Source: Flavobacteriaceae bacterium
GTDB taxonomy: Bacteria > Bacteroidota > Bacteroidia > Flavobacteriales > Flavobacteriaceae
DNA: 64,000 nucleotides
Direction of reading: 5' to 3'
Assembly (NCBI GenBank): GCA_014075215.1
Contig: CP046177.1
Location: 558,001-622,000 of the forward strand
The translations under genes and the position numbers were made by a program. This document shows positions 44,311 through 51,865 of the stretch, in pieces (the stretch's first letter is position 1; every line of letters begins with the position of its first letter). Below the pieces are notes generated by a model. The model was not told where the DNA came from and made no database searches. It worked only from the letters and a program-made list of their open reading frames with translations.

Positions 44311-47027
44311 TGGAATTAAAATTAGAACTATTAGAATATCAGGAAAACGCAATCAAATCTGTTGTGAATGTATTTGACGGAAACGATAAAAACACATTTG
44401 ACAATGCTTGTTCGGAAGGTATTCGTTCAAATATTTGTTCGCTCTCAAACGAACAATTAGCGGAAAATATCAAAGCGATTTTACTCGAAAACGGAATTGA
44501 TGAAGAAGTTGCAAAACTTGAAGAAGTTCGAGAATTGACTATTGAAATGGAGACAGGAACAGGGAAAACACTTGTTTACATTAAATCCATTTACGAAATG
44601 TACAAGCATTACGGATTTACAAAATTCATCATACTTGTTCCTTCGGTTGCAATACGACAAGGAGTTTTAAGTACACTTTCAACTTTTGAAAAACAACTGG
44701 AAGAAATTTACGGATTTACACCAAAAGCTTTTGAGTACAGCAGTAAACGACTGAATAAAGTAACCAACTTTGTAGAAGAACAACACCCGCAAATAATGGT
44801 AATGACCTTGGCTTCTTTTAACTCGGAAGACAAAATTTTGAACCAAGCCAAAAGAGAAGACCTTTTTGCAAACATTCCTTTTATTGAAGCTATTGGACGA
44901 ACAAATCCAATTATCATAATGGATGAACCGCAAGAGGGAATGGACACAACAAATTCCGTTAAACAAATTGCTAAACTTAATCCTTTATTTAAGATTAGAT
45001 ATTCGGCAACACACAAAGTTGCAAAAAACAAGACCTATCGTTTAACGCCTTACGACAGTTACAAAAAAGGTTTAGTAAAAAAGATTGAAGTGTTAACCGT
45101 TACCGAAAAGAATGATGAAGCCACTTTAAAACTCGAACTTTCGGAAACCAAAAACGCAAAAAACCCAATACAAGCAAAAATTAAAGCTTGGCATCAATCA
45201 ATAAGTGGAAAAATTGAATTTAAGAATACAAAATGGCTGAAAGATGGCGATAACTTAGGCAAAATAACCAACAACCCAAGTTATTTAAAATACACCATTA
45301 GTAGAATTAATAAAAGTCTAAGAACCGGAAAATGGTCTGTTAGCTTTCATAATGGTGTTGAAATTTTTGAAAAACAAGCATCTGGAAATGTGCAAAGCAT
45401 TTGGGCGTTACAATTAGAATGGCTTATAGTTCGCCACTTCACAAAAAAACAAAAACTACAAGAAAAAGGCATAAAATGCCTTTCGCTTATTTTTATTGAT
45501 AAAGTTGCAAATTATGTAAGTGATGAACCAATAATCAAAAACCTATTCATTGAAAAGTATAAAGAAATATACCCTGAATTTCACGAAAACAAAGAACCAT
45601 CGGCAGAACATATTGAAATGATTCAAGGTTCTTATTTTGCAAAAACTACCAAAAACGAGTTTACAGATAATGAAACATCAATGCGTAAAAACAAAGCTGT
45701 TTTTGATGCTATTTTAAAAGACAAAAAAGGCTTGTTAAGTTTTGGCGATTCCGTATCCAATCAAATTGAGTTCATTTTTTCACACTCCGCTTTAGGTGTC
45801 GGATGGGATAATCCAAACATTTTTAACATTGCTACATTGAGCAATTCTTTTTCTGAAATTAAAAAACGCCAAGAAATTGGTAGAGGTTTAAGAATATGTG
45901 TAGATACTAACGGACAGCGTATTTATGATAAATTAAATGTAAGTGATAATGAACGAATTAACCAACTGACAGTAATTCCAAACGAAACCTACGAAACTTT
46001 TGTAACACAATATCAAGAGGAAATAAAAGAGGTTTACGGAAGTCCAGATGCGGGTGCTGGAATGACCCATACACACAAAGGAGAAAAACAAAATGAAGTT
46101 CATTTTAAGCGTAGCGAGAATGACACCATTAATAAAGCCTTTAAGCGATTTTGGAATGCTTTAGCAAAGAAAACAAATTACACTGTTGGTTTTAACGAAG
46201 AGGCGTTGATTAAAAGAAGTAAAGAAGCTTTGAATACTATTGAAATAGCTGATTATGTAGCAGAAGTGAGTAGCCGAACCATTGGTTCAATTACAGAAGA
46301 AAGTATTGAAGATAAATTTGGAGGTAAAGAAAACTATAAACTCAAAGCTCATTTTTCAGCATTGGATTTAGCAGAAGAAATAAGTGAAAACACAGGCTTA
46401 AGCTATATCACAACCATAAAGATTATAGAAGAAACTAATCTCGAAAACTTCGCTAAAAACCCTCCTCAATTTATTCATCAAGCATCTGCCTTAATTAAGA
46501 ATATTGAATTGGAAGAAATGCTTAGAGGGTTAGATTACCACTTAACAGATGAAACTTTTCCTTTTGAATTTAATGACTTTGTAAAACAAGTTGATGATTC
46601 ACAATACAGAGATACTCCAAACAGAGGTTTCTATAACAGAATGCTAACTGATAGTAATATAGAAAGAAGTTTTGCTTTAGGAGCAGATGTAGATGATGAG
46701 ATTATTTGTTTTATGAAACTCCCTGCTTATTACAAAATCCCCACTCCTATTGGAAACTACAATCCCGATTTTGGTATTGTTATGAAACGTAAAAGTTTAA
46801 GAGATGGAAAAGAAAATGAGTTTTATTTTGTAATTGAAATCAAAGGAACAAACGACATCAATGATAAAAAATCACTAAAAGAAAGTGAGATTTATAAAAT
46901 TGAATGTGCGGTAAAGCACTTTACCACATTAGGAGTAGAAGTTCAATACAAAGCACCTGTTAAAGATTACCAATATTTTAAAACAGAAGCTACAAAAGAC
47001 ATGAACGCATTAATTGAAGAAGCATAA
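44310..47027 (+). CDS. Type III restriction enzyme Res subunit (helicase-nuclease)
   Basis: 905 residues. SF2 helicase: Walker A EMETGTGKTLVYIKS (~res 78-90), Walker B-like IIMDEPQEGMD, motif VI RQEIGRGLRICVD. C-terminal nuclease: YNPDFGIVMKR ... FYFVIEIKG (PD..ExK). Translocates or loops DNA and cuts after communication between head-to-head sites with Mod. It shares one base with the controller stop and one with the mod ATG. Gene order here is res then mod, the reverse of EcoP1I. Confidence 0.93.
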   Translation: MELKLELLEYQENAIKSVVNVFDGNDKNTFDNACSEGIRSNICSLSNEQLAENIKAILLENGIDEEVAKLEEVRELTIEMETGTGKTLVYIKSIYEMYKHYGFTKFIILVPSVAIRQGVLSTLSTFEKQLEEIYGFTPKAFEYSSKRLNKVTNFVEEQHPQIMVMTLASFNSEDKILNQAKREDLFANIPFIEAIGRTNPIIIMDEPQEGMDTTNSVKQIAKLNPLFKIRYSATHKVAKNKTYRLTPYDSYKKGLVKKIEVLTVTEKNDEATLKLELSETKNAKNPIQAKIKAWHQSISGKIEFKNTKWLKDGDNLGKITNNPSYLKYTISRINKSLRTGKWSVSFHNGVEIFEKQASGNVQSIWALQLEWLIVRHFTKKQKLQEKGIKCLSLIFIDKVANYVSDEPIIKNLFIEKYKEIYPEFHENKEPSAEHIEMIQGSYFAKTTKNEFTDNETSMRKNKAVFDAILKDKKGLLSFGDSVSNQIEFIFSHSALGVGWDNPNIFNIATLSNSFSEIKKRQEIGRGLRICVDTNGQRIYDKLNVSDNERINQLTVIPNETYETFVTQYQEEIKEVYGSPDAGAGMTHTHKGEKQNEVHFKRSENDTINKAFKRFWNALAKKTNYTVGFNEEALIKRSKEALNTIEIADYVAEVSSRTIGSITEESIEDKFGGKENYKLKAHFSALDLAEEISENTGLSYITTIKIIEETNLENFAKNPPQFIHQASALIKNIELEEMLRGLDYHLTDETFPFEFNDFVKQVDDSQYRDTPNRGFYNRMLTDSNIERSFALGADVDDEIICFMKLPAYYKIPTPIGNYNPDFGIVMKRKSLRDGKENEFYFVIEIKGTNDINDKKSLKESEIYKIECAVKHFTTLGVEVQYKAPVKDYQYFKTEATKDMNALIEEA

Positions 47028-48946
47028 TGAGCAACGATAAACAAAACACTGAGAATCCATTGGAAAACGTACAATCTCACGATTGGAACAAAGAAAGATT
47101 GGAGCAATTAAAACAGTTAATGCCAGACCTTTTTACCAATGATGGCAAACTAAATGTTAGCGAACTGAAAAAAGTAGTTGACCCCAAAAGCGTAAACGAA
47201 ACCGAGCGTTACGAATTTAGATGGTTTGGAAAAAGTAATGCCAAAAGAGAAGCCTTTACACCTACTGATGCAACGCTTGTTTATGATGAAGATAAAAGTG
47301 TAAATCCTACCGAAAGCTAAAACCTGATTATTGAAGGAGAAAATTTAGCGGTACTTAAACTATTGAGCAACAGTTACAGAGAGCAAGTAAAGTGTATTTA
47401 CATTGACCCACCTTACAATACAGGTAAAGACTTTGTGTATTCCGACAGGTTTAATCAAGACCGTAAAGAATATTGGGAAGACGCTGAAATGACTGAAAAC
47501 GGCTATAAAATTGACTCCAATGCAGAAACCGATGGGCGTTTTCATAGTAATTGGCTCAATATGATGTATAGCCGATTATTGATTTCAAGACAGCTTTTAA
47601 GCGAAAAAGGAGTAATTTTTATTTCTATTGATGATAATGAAGTACACCATTTAAGGAAATTATGTGATGAAATATTTGGTGAAGAAAATTTTGAAGGTCA
47701 TATACATTGGCGTAGAAGACACAATCAACCGAATGATAAATCCAAAATGATTGGATTAGTTGCTGAACACATTATCTCATATTCTAAAAATAAAGAAGAG
47801 TATAAAAAGGCAGGTGTTGGTAAAGTAGATTTAACGGGAGATTTTTCTAACCCAGATAATGATAAAAGAGGTGATTGGGCTTCAAAACCTTGGAAAGTAG
47901 GCTCAGATCAATCGGGTAGTAAATATGTTATTACAAACCCAAATAATAAAAAAGAATATAATGGAGAATGGATGGGAGATGAAGACACTTATAAAAAACT
48001 ATTAAAAGATAATAGAATAGTATTCCCAAAAAATGGAGATGGATTTCCGCGTAAGAAATATTTTAGGTTTGAGCGAGAAGAAGAAGGCCAATGTGCTACA
48101 AATTGGTGGTCTCACGACCAATTTGGACATAACCAAGGTGCTAACAATGATATGACTTCTTTATTTGGAGAGAAAAACATATTCAGTAACCCAAAACCAA
48201 AAGAATTAATCAGAGGTCTAATTCAAATTTCAAATGCCAAATCGAACGATATAGTTTTAGATTTTTTTGGAGGAAGCGGAGTAACAGGACAAGCTGTTAC
48301 AGAAATAAATGAAGAAGACAATCAACAAAGAAAATATATAGTTGTACAGATTCCGGAAATAATTGATAAAAAAGAAGAAGCCTACAAAGCTGGCTACAAA
48401 AAAATAAGCGACATCACCATTGAACGTAACAAACGAGTAGTTGAAAAGATAATTAAAGAAAAGAAACTGGCTAAGCCAGACTTATTTAAAAAAGAAGAAA
48501 GTGAACAAGAGCAATTAAGAGGTTTGGGCTTTAAAGTATTCAAACTTCAAAAATCAAACTTCCCAAGAGTAGAATTTGCTCCAGACCCTGAAAAAACGTC
48601 AGCAGAGAATATTGAATTACTAAAAAAATACATCAAAGACAAGGAAGCACAATTGGTTTCTGCATTCAATAAAAATGAATTGATAACCGAAATACTCATC
48701 AAAAATGGTTTTAAACTCAATTACACCTTAACCAAACAAGAGGAATTCAAGAAGAATGAAATTCTATTTGCTACAGATGGAGACAAAGAAACGCTAATTT
48801 GTTTAGATGTAATTATTGCAGACGAAACAGTAGAGCATTTTAAAACGAATACAGACCAAAAACTAATAGTTCTTGAACGTGCCTTAGACACTACCAAAAA
48901 ATGGAATCTAAAACACGCTATGGGAGATAAGTTTAATGCTTTTTAA
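47027..48946 (+). pseudogene. Type III modification methylase Mod, interrupted by an in-frame stop
   Basis: The reading frame is continuous from ATG 47027 to 48946 except for one TAA at 47318-47320. The context PTES-stop-NLIIEGENLAVLKLL follows the family pattern (PTESKNLIIEG...), so a Lys codon AAA became TAA. Downstream motifs: YIDPPYNTGKDFVYSD (DPPY catalytic), VLDFFGGSGVTGQAV (SAM motif), the large TRD between them. A restart at TTG 47363 would remove the family-conserved head. Without Mod the Res subunit should be inert or toxic, so either Mod is made by read-through or restart, or the system is dead. Confidence 0.88.
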
Positions 48947-49073
48947 AGCAGAATGAAAAAGCCAAAGCGTTGTATTTTGTTTTTAATTTATTCATTCTTA
49001 AAAGCCAAATCAATGATTTAGAGGTGTATGTAAATAGCACTGAACTTTCCTAAACCACCGAACGCCCTATTTG

Positions 49074-49100
49074 CTATATACCTTGTTGTATGCCGTTTTT
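49074..49100 (-). repeat. Inverted copy of the 27-bp repeat at 43715-43741
   Basis: Exact reverse complement of 43715-43741, making a perfect inverted pair 5.3 kb apart that brackets the type III controller, res and mod genes. The rest of the bulged palindrome is degenerate here. Confidence 0.8.
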
Positions 49101-49106
49101 ATTACT

Positions 49107-49343
49107 TTAATCAAACAATTTTGAAATTAACCAAGTAGCTAGAACAACCCCCCCAATGGTTAGTGCTGCTTTAACAATATCATCTGAGTTTTGGTCAGAT
49201 AAAAAATTATCATATTGTTGCTTTGAAATATTTCCATTGCGAAACAATATACCCATATACTCTTTCTTGTCAGTTTTACTTGCAGAATTGTTGTTAATTA
49301 AGTCCTTTAATTCAAGCAAGCGATTGTATTCACTATTGTTCAT
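49107..49343 (-). CDS. Small protein with SHOCT-like region and C-terminal helix
   Basis: 78 residues. YNRLLELKDLINNNSASKTDKKEYMGILFRNGNISKQQYDNF (positions 5-46) resembles a short SHOCT-type linker; the end (AALTIGGVVLATWLISKLF) is a membrane helix. Function unknown. It overlaps the next gene (49333-49611) by 11 bp and forms an operon with it and the XRE gene at 49632. Confidence 0.6.
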   Translation of the reverse strand: MNNSEYNRLLELKDLINNNSASKTDKKEYMGILFRNGNISKQQYDNFLSDQNSDDIVKAALTIGGVVLATWLISKLFD

Positions 49344-49611
49344 GTTCTTGCTTTTTGTGTTTTAACTCATCAACTAATTTAGGAATCAAATTGTCCATTT
49401 GTTTTCCTATTTGGTCAATTACTTGTTGCTGTAAATCGTCCTTTGATTTCTGTTCCTGTAATTTAATTTTCAAATCATTGATTTGTTCTTTTAACAAATC
49501 ATTTTTGTCTCTGATATATTCTTTAAGCTTATGCCTTGTACCTAGAAATGAAATAATAGCCGAAGCTACTATTCCAACGATGTACAATAAATCTTTTAGT
49601 CCAAATTCCAT
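49333..49611 (-). CDS. Membrane-anchored coiled-coil protein
   Basis: 92 residues. One N-terminal helix (LLYIVGIVASAIISFLG) is followed by a charged coiled coil (RDKNDLLKEQINDLKIKLQEQ, KSKDDLQQQVIDQIGKQMDN, LKHKKQEHEQ). No family recognised. Middle gene of a three-gene operon led by the XRE gene, 20 bp upstream. Confidence 0.6.
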   Translation of the reverse strand: MEFGLKDLLYIVGIVASAIISFLGTRHKLKEYIRDKNDLLKEQINDLKIKLQEQKSKDDLQQQVIDQIGKQMDNLIPKLVDELKHKKQEHEQ

Positions 49612-49631
49612 TTTGTTTAATTGAGTTCTGC

Positions 49632-49877
49632 TTAATTGTCCTTTAATTTCAAATCCTCAAAAACTTCTTCAAACATCTCCCCAGGGGCTACATCAATTGC
49701 CAACGCAATCAAATAAAGCTCTCTGGCTCTTAACTGAGTAGAAGGATTAAGTGTCAATTCACTAATTCTTGATTTGCTAATCCCAGTCTTCTTTGCAATT
49801 TCAGCTTTACTAGCTGATTTTTTGGATAAATACTGACCTAATTCTGTCATGTTGTCTTTTTGATATTCGATACTCAA
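49632..49877 (-). CDS. XRE-family regulator of the small membrane operon
   Basis: 81 residues: TELGQYLSKKSASKAEIAKKTGISKSRISELTLNP (positions ~10-45) is an HTH; RARELYLIALAIDVAPGEMFEEVF is the usual dimerisation helix. It heads the operon with the two small membrane proteins. Could be antitoxin-like. Confidence 0.8.
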   Translation of the reverse strand: MSIEYQKDNMTELGQYLSKKSASKAEIAKKTGISKSRISELTLNPSTQLRARELYLIALAIDVAPGEMFEEVFEDLKLKDN

Positions 49878-49997
49878 ATTTAATCTTTTGAGATGTTAGT
49901 TTAGAATTTCTGGACAATAGTTTTGTTTTATTCCAGAAAGTAATTACCTTAGTCATGATATTCGAAATCATAGTTTAATTTATCAAAACAAATTTAG

Positions 49998-50180
49998 ATG
50001 AGTAGATATACTAAAGCCGATTTAGAAAGAATAGTTTCCATGCAATATGAAAACTTAAATGCGATTCATGATTTATTAAGTATTATGAAGCATCAAAATG
50101 AATTATTGACAAATGCCAATAAGAAGTTAAGTGATGAGGTTAGGGGAGTGAAACAGAAACTTTATTCGGGAAAGCGATAA
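49998..50180 (+). CDS. Small coiled-coil protein, unknown
   Basis: 60 residues, start ATG 49998: MSRYTKADLERIVSMQYENL, NAIHDLLSIMKHQNELL, DEVRGVKQKLYSGKR. Highly helical and charged. No family recognised. Converges with the gene at 50201; borderline but well-composed and preceded by a purine-poor AT leader. Confidence 0.5.
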   Translation: MSRYTKADLERIVSMQYENLNAIHDLLSIMKHQNELLTNANKKLSDEVRGVKQKLYSGKR

Positions 50181-50200
50181 GATTCTTAAAGAAGAAGAGG

Positions 50201-50728
50201 CTAATGACCTGAGTCATTTGAAAGGTGAGATAGGTCAATTCCCTTTTGGATAACTGATTTCCTTAATCTTTGAAAATCTTTTTTATCTAATTTCCCCTTT
50301 AGTTTCTTTTTAACAAATATTTCACCTGTTCCAAGGTGCAATTTCCAGTTGTTTTCATATTCATGAGGATGGGAAGGGAATGAATCTAAGTCGTTTTTGT
50401 GAATTCGCCACTTTCGATTGTTAATTTTGATTGTGGCTTTTTCTAAATTATCTGCCTCAAATAAAGTTAATGTTGGTGAATCGAATTCAACAATTCCAAT
50501 ATTTGATTTTAACTCTTCTAAAAGGATAGATTTTAACTTATCGTAGGATATTGCTTTGTTGTTAATGATATATTCATGGACTCTTTCCTCGTCATAATGA
50601 TGAACCAAAAGAGCACTAGCCGATTCTTCCGTTAAATCTATATCTGATTCGGAGTTTAAGTCATTAAGAACTTGTTTAAAAATTCTTTGATATTCTATGA
50701 CTGATTCTTCACTTCTCATCAATGACAT
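50201..50728 (-). CDS. Hypothetical protein
   Basis: 175 residues, soluble. ASALLVHHYDEERVHEYI and the C-terminal SFPSHPHEYENNWKLHLGTGEIFVKKKL are distinctive; the last part has a compact beta look, seen in small toxin-antitoxin-like proteins, but I cannot name the family. Stands alone between the small coiled-coil gene and palindrome C. Confidence 0.55.
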   Translation of the reverse strand: MSLMRSEESVIEYQRIFKQVLNDLNSESDIDLTEESASALLVHHYDEERVHEYIINNKAISYDKLKSILLEELKSNIGIVEFDSPTLTLFEADNLEKATIKINNRKWRIHKNDLDSFPSHPHEYENNWKLHLGTGEIFVKKKLKGKLDKKDFQRLRKSVIQKGIDLSHLSNDSGH

Positions 50729-50834
50729 ACAACTTCTCAGTTAGCGACATAGGAACATCAACGACTCAATACAGGTTATTACCAAGATTTGTACTTTTGA
50801 AAATGGAATATAGATTTTAAAAAACGAATGAATT

Positions 50835-50975
50835 AAAACGGCTACCAACAACGTATAAGCATAATAAGGGTTAAAAGCCCCGAACCAAATGTGATTTTAT
50901 GTTTGTTCAGGTCATTTCTATACTGAAATTAACAACTTACCAATCCCTTACTATGCTTATACTTTACCGTTGGCG
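50835..50975 (+). repeat. Bulged palindrome C (attC-like), 141 bp
   Basis: Arms CAAC-AAC-GTATAAGCATAATAAGGG versus the reverse of CCCTTACTATGCTTATACTTTACCGTTG: same CAAC start, unequal spacer, long near-perfect stem, ending ACCGTTGG. It begins AAAACGGC like palindrome B. The outer arms are 57 bp or more apart from centre, inside the size range of integron attC sites. Confidence 0.7.
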
Positions 50976-50984
50976 GTAATTTGA

Positions 50985-51158
50985 ATGAAACATAAAATCA
51001 AAAAAATAATAGCACGAGAATTTTTACTTTTAGTCGCTTCGGTTTTATTGTATCTGATAATAGCTCTGATATTTTCAGTTAGTGAGCTTGATAGTTACTT
51101 TGGTATGGGTAGTGAAATAGAAGTGTTTTCATTAATCCTGTTGTTAGTTTTGTTTTGA
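50985..51158 (+). CDS. Small membrane protein, 57 residues
   Basis: ATG 50985 reads MKHKIKKIIAREFLLLVAS, VLLYLIIALIFSV, and ends in EIEVFSLILLLVLF. Two hydrophobic segments, basic N-terminus, so a small inner-membrane protein. It may be the truncated start of a longer protein. Begins 10 bp after palindrome C, as expected for a cassette gene. Confidence 0.5.
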   Translation: MKHKIKKIIAREFLLLVASVLLYLIIALIFSVSELDSYFGMGSEIEVFSLILLLVLF

Positions 51159-51265
51159 GATATTTGTACTATGCAATGCAGTAAATTGGAGCATAAAACA
51201 ACTGAAAGAATAATTTTAGGAATAGTATTTTAAATTCAGTAATTTTATAGCACAACAAATGATTT

Positions 51266-51535
51266 ATGCCAACACTTTTTAGAGTTTTTGGATTACGGTT
51301 TTTCTTCTATTCTAACGAACACGTGCCAATTCATATTCACGTTAGAAATGCAGATGGAGAACTAAATTTGACATTGAAAATATGAAATGGATTGATAACA
51401 AAGGACTAAAAAGCAAAAATTAAGCTAGCAGAATCATTAATTGAAGAAAACAAGGATTTGATAGTCAACGCTTGGTATAATTATTTTAAAAAACAGATGA
51501 ATTATGGAAGTTTTAAAAATTTGGTTCGACAATAA
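51266..51535 (+). pseudogene. DUF4160 protein, frameshifted
   Basis: ATG 51266: MPTLFRVFGLRFFFYSNEHVPIHIHVRNADGE matches DUF4160 (the conserved His-rich HIH start). The frame breaks near 51365, continues FDIENMKWIDNKGLKSK, breaks again near 51417 and ends KLAESLIEENKDLIVNAWYNYF...LVRQ at 51535. Two shifts. DUF4160 usually precedes DUF2442 in a toxin-antitoxin-like pair; the next gene overlaps its end. Confidence 0.7.
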
Positions 51536-51731
51536 AAACATATTTCTTAAAACAAAAAAAGGAATTGAAAAGTCGATGCCCTTAAAATGGTTTCCCAGGT
51601 TACAAAATGCAACACCAAAACAAAGAGAGGGTTTTGAACTTTCACCGTATGGAATTCACTGGAAAAACATAGATGAAGATTTGAGTTTTGAAGGTTTTTT
51701 AAAATTTCAAAAAGATGAGGTAGAAGTGTAA
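51504..51731 (+). CDS. DUF2442 protein
   Basis: 75 residues: LKWFPRLQNATPKQREGFELS, PYGIHWKNIDEDLSFEGFL. The PRLxxATxxQR and GIHWxxxDEDL motifs define DUF2442. Starts inside the 3' end of the DUF4160 gene (32-bp overlap in another frame). DUF4160/DUF2442 pairs are common neighbours with unknown role, suspected toxin-antitoxin. Intact while its partner is broken. Confidence 0.85.
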   Translation: MEVLKIWFDNKNIFLKTKKGIEKSMPLKWFPRLQNATPKQREGFELSPYGIHWKNIDEDLSFEGFLKFQKDEVEV

Positions 51732-51865
51732 AACTACCGCCAACACAGGTAGCTGTTGCACAACTCTTAGTTCTCAAAAACAAAGGTTCGTTTTAGTAGA
51801 TTTTCTAATGCATCATTCGGGTTAAAACATAAGTTTTTGTAGATTTATCATCTTAACAAAAATCA

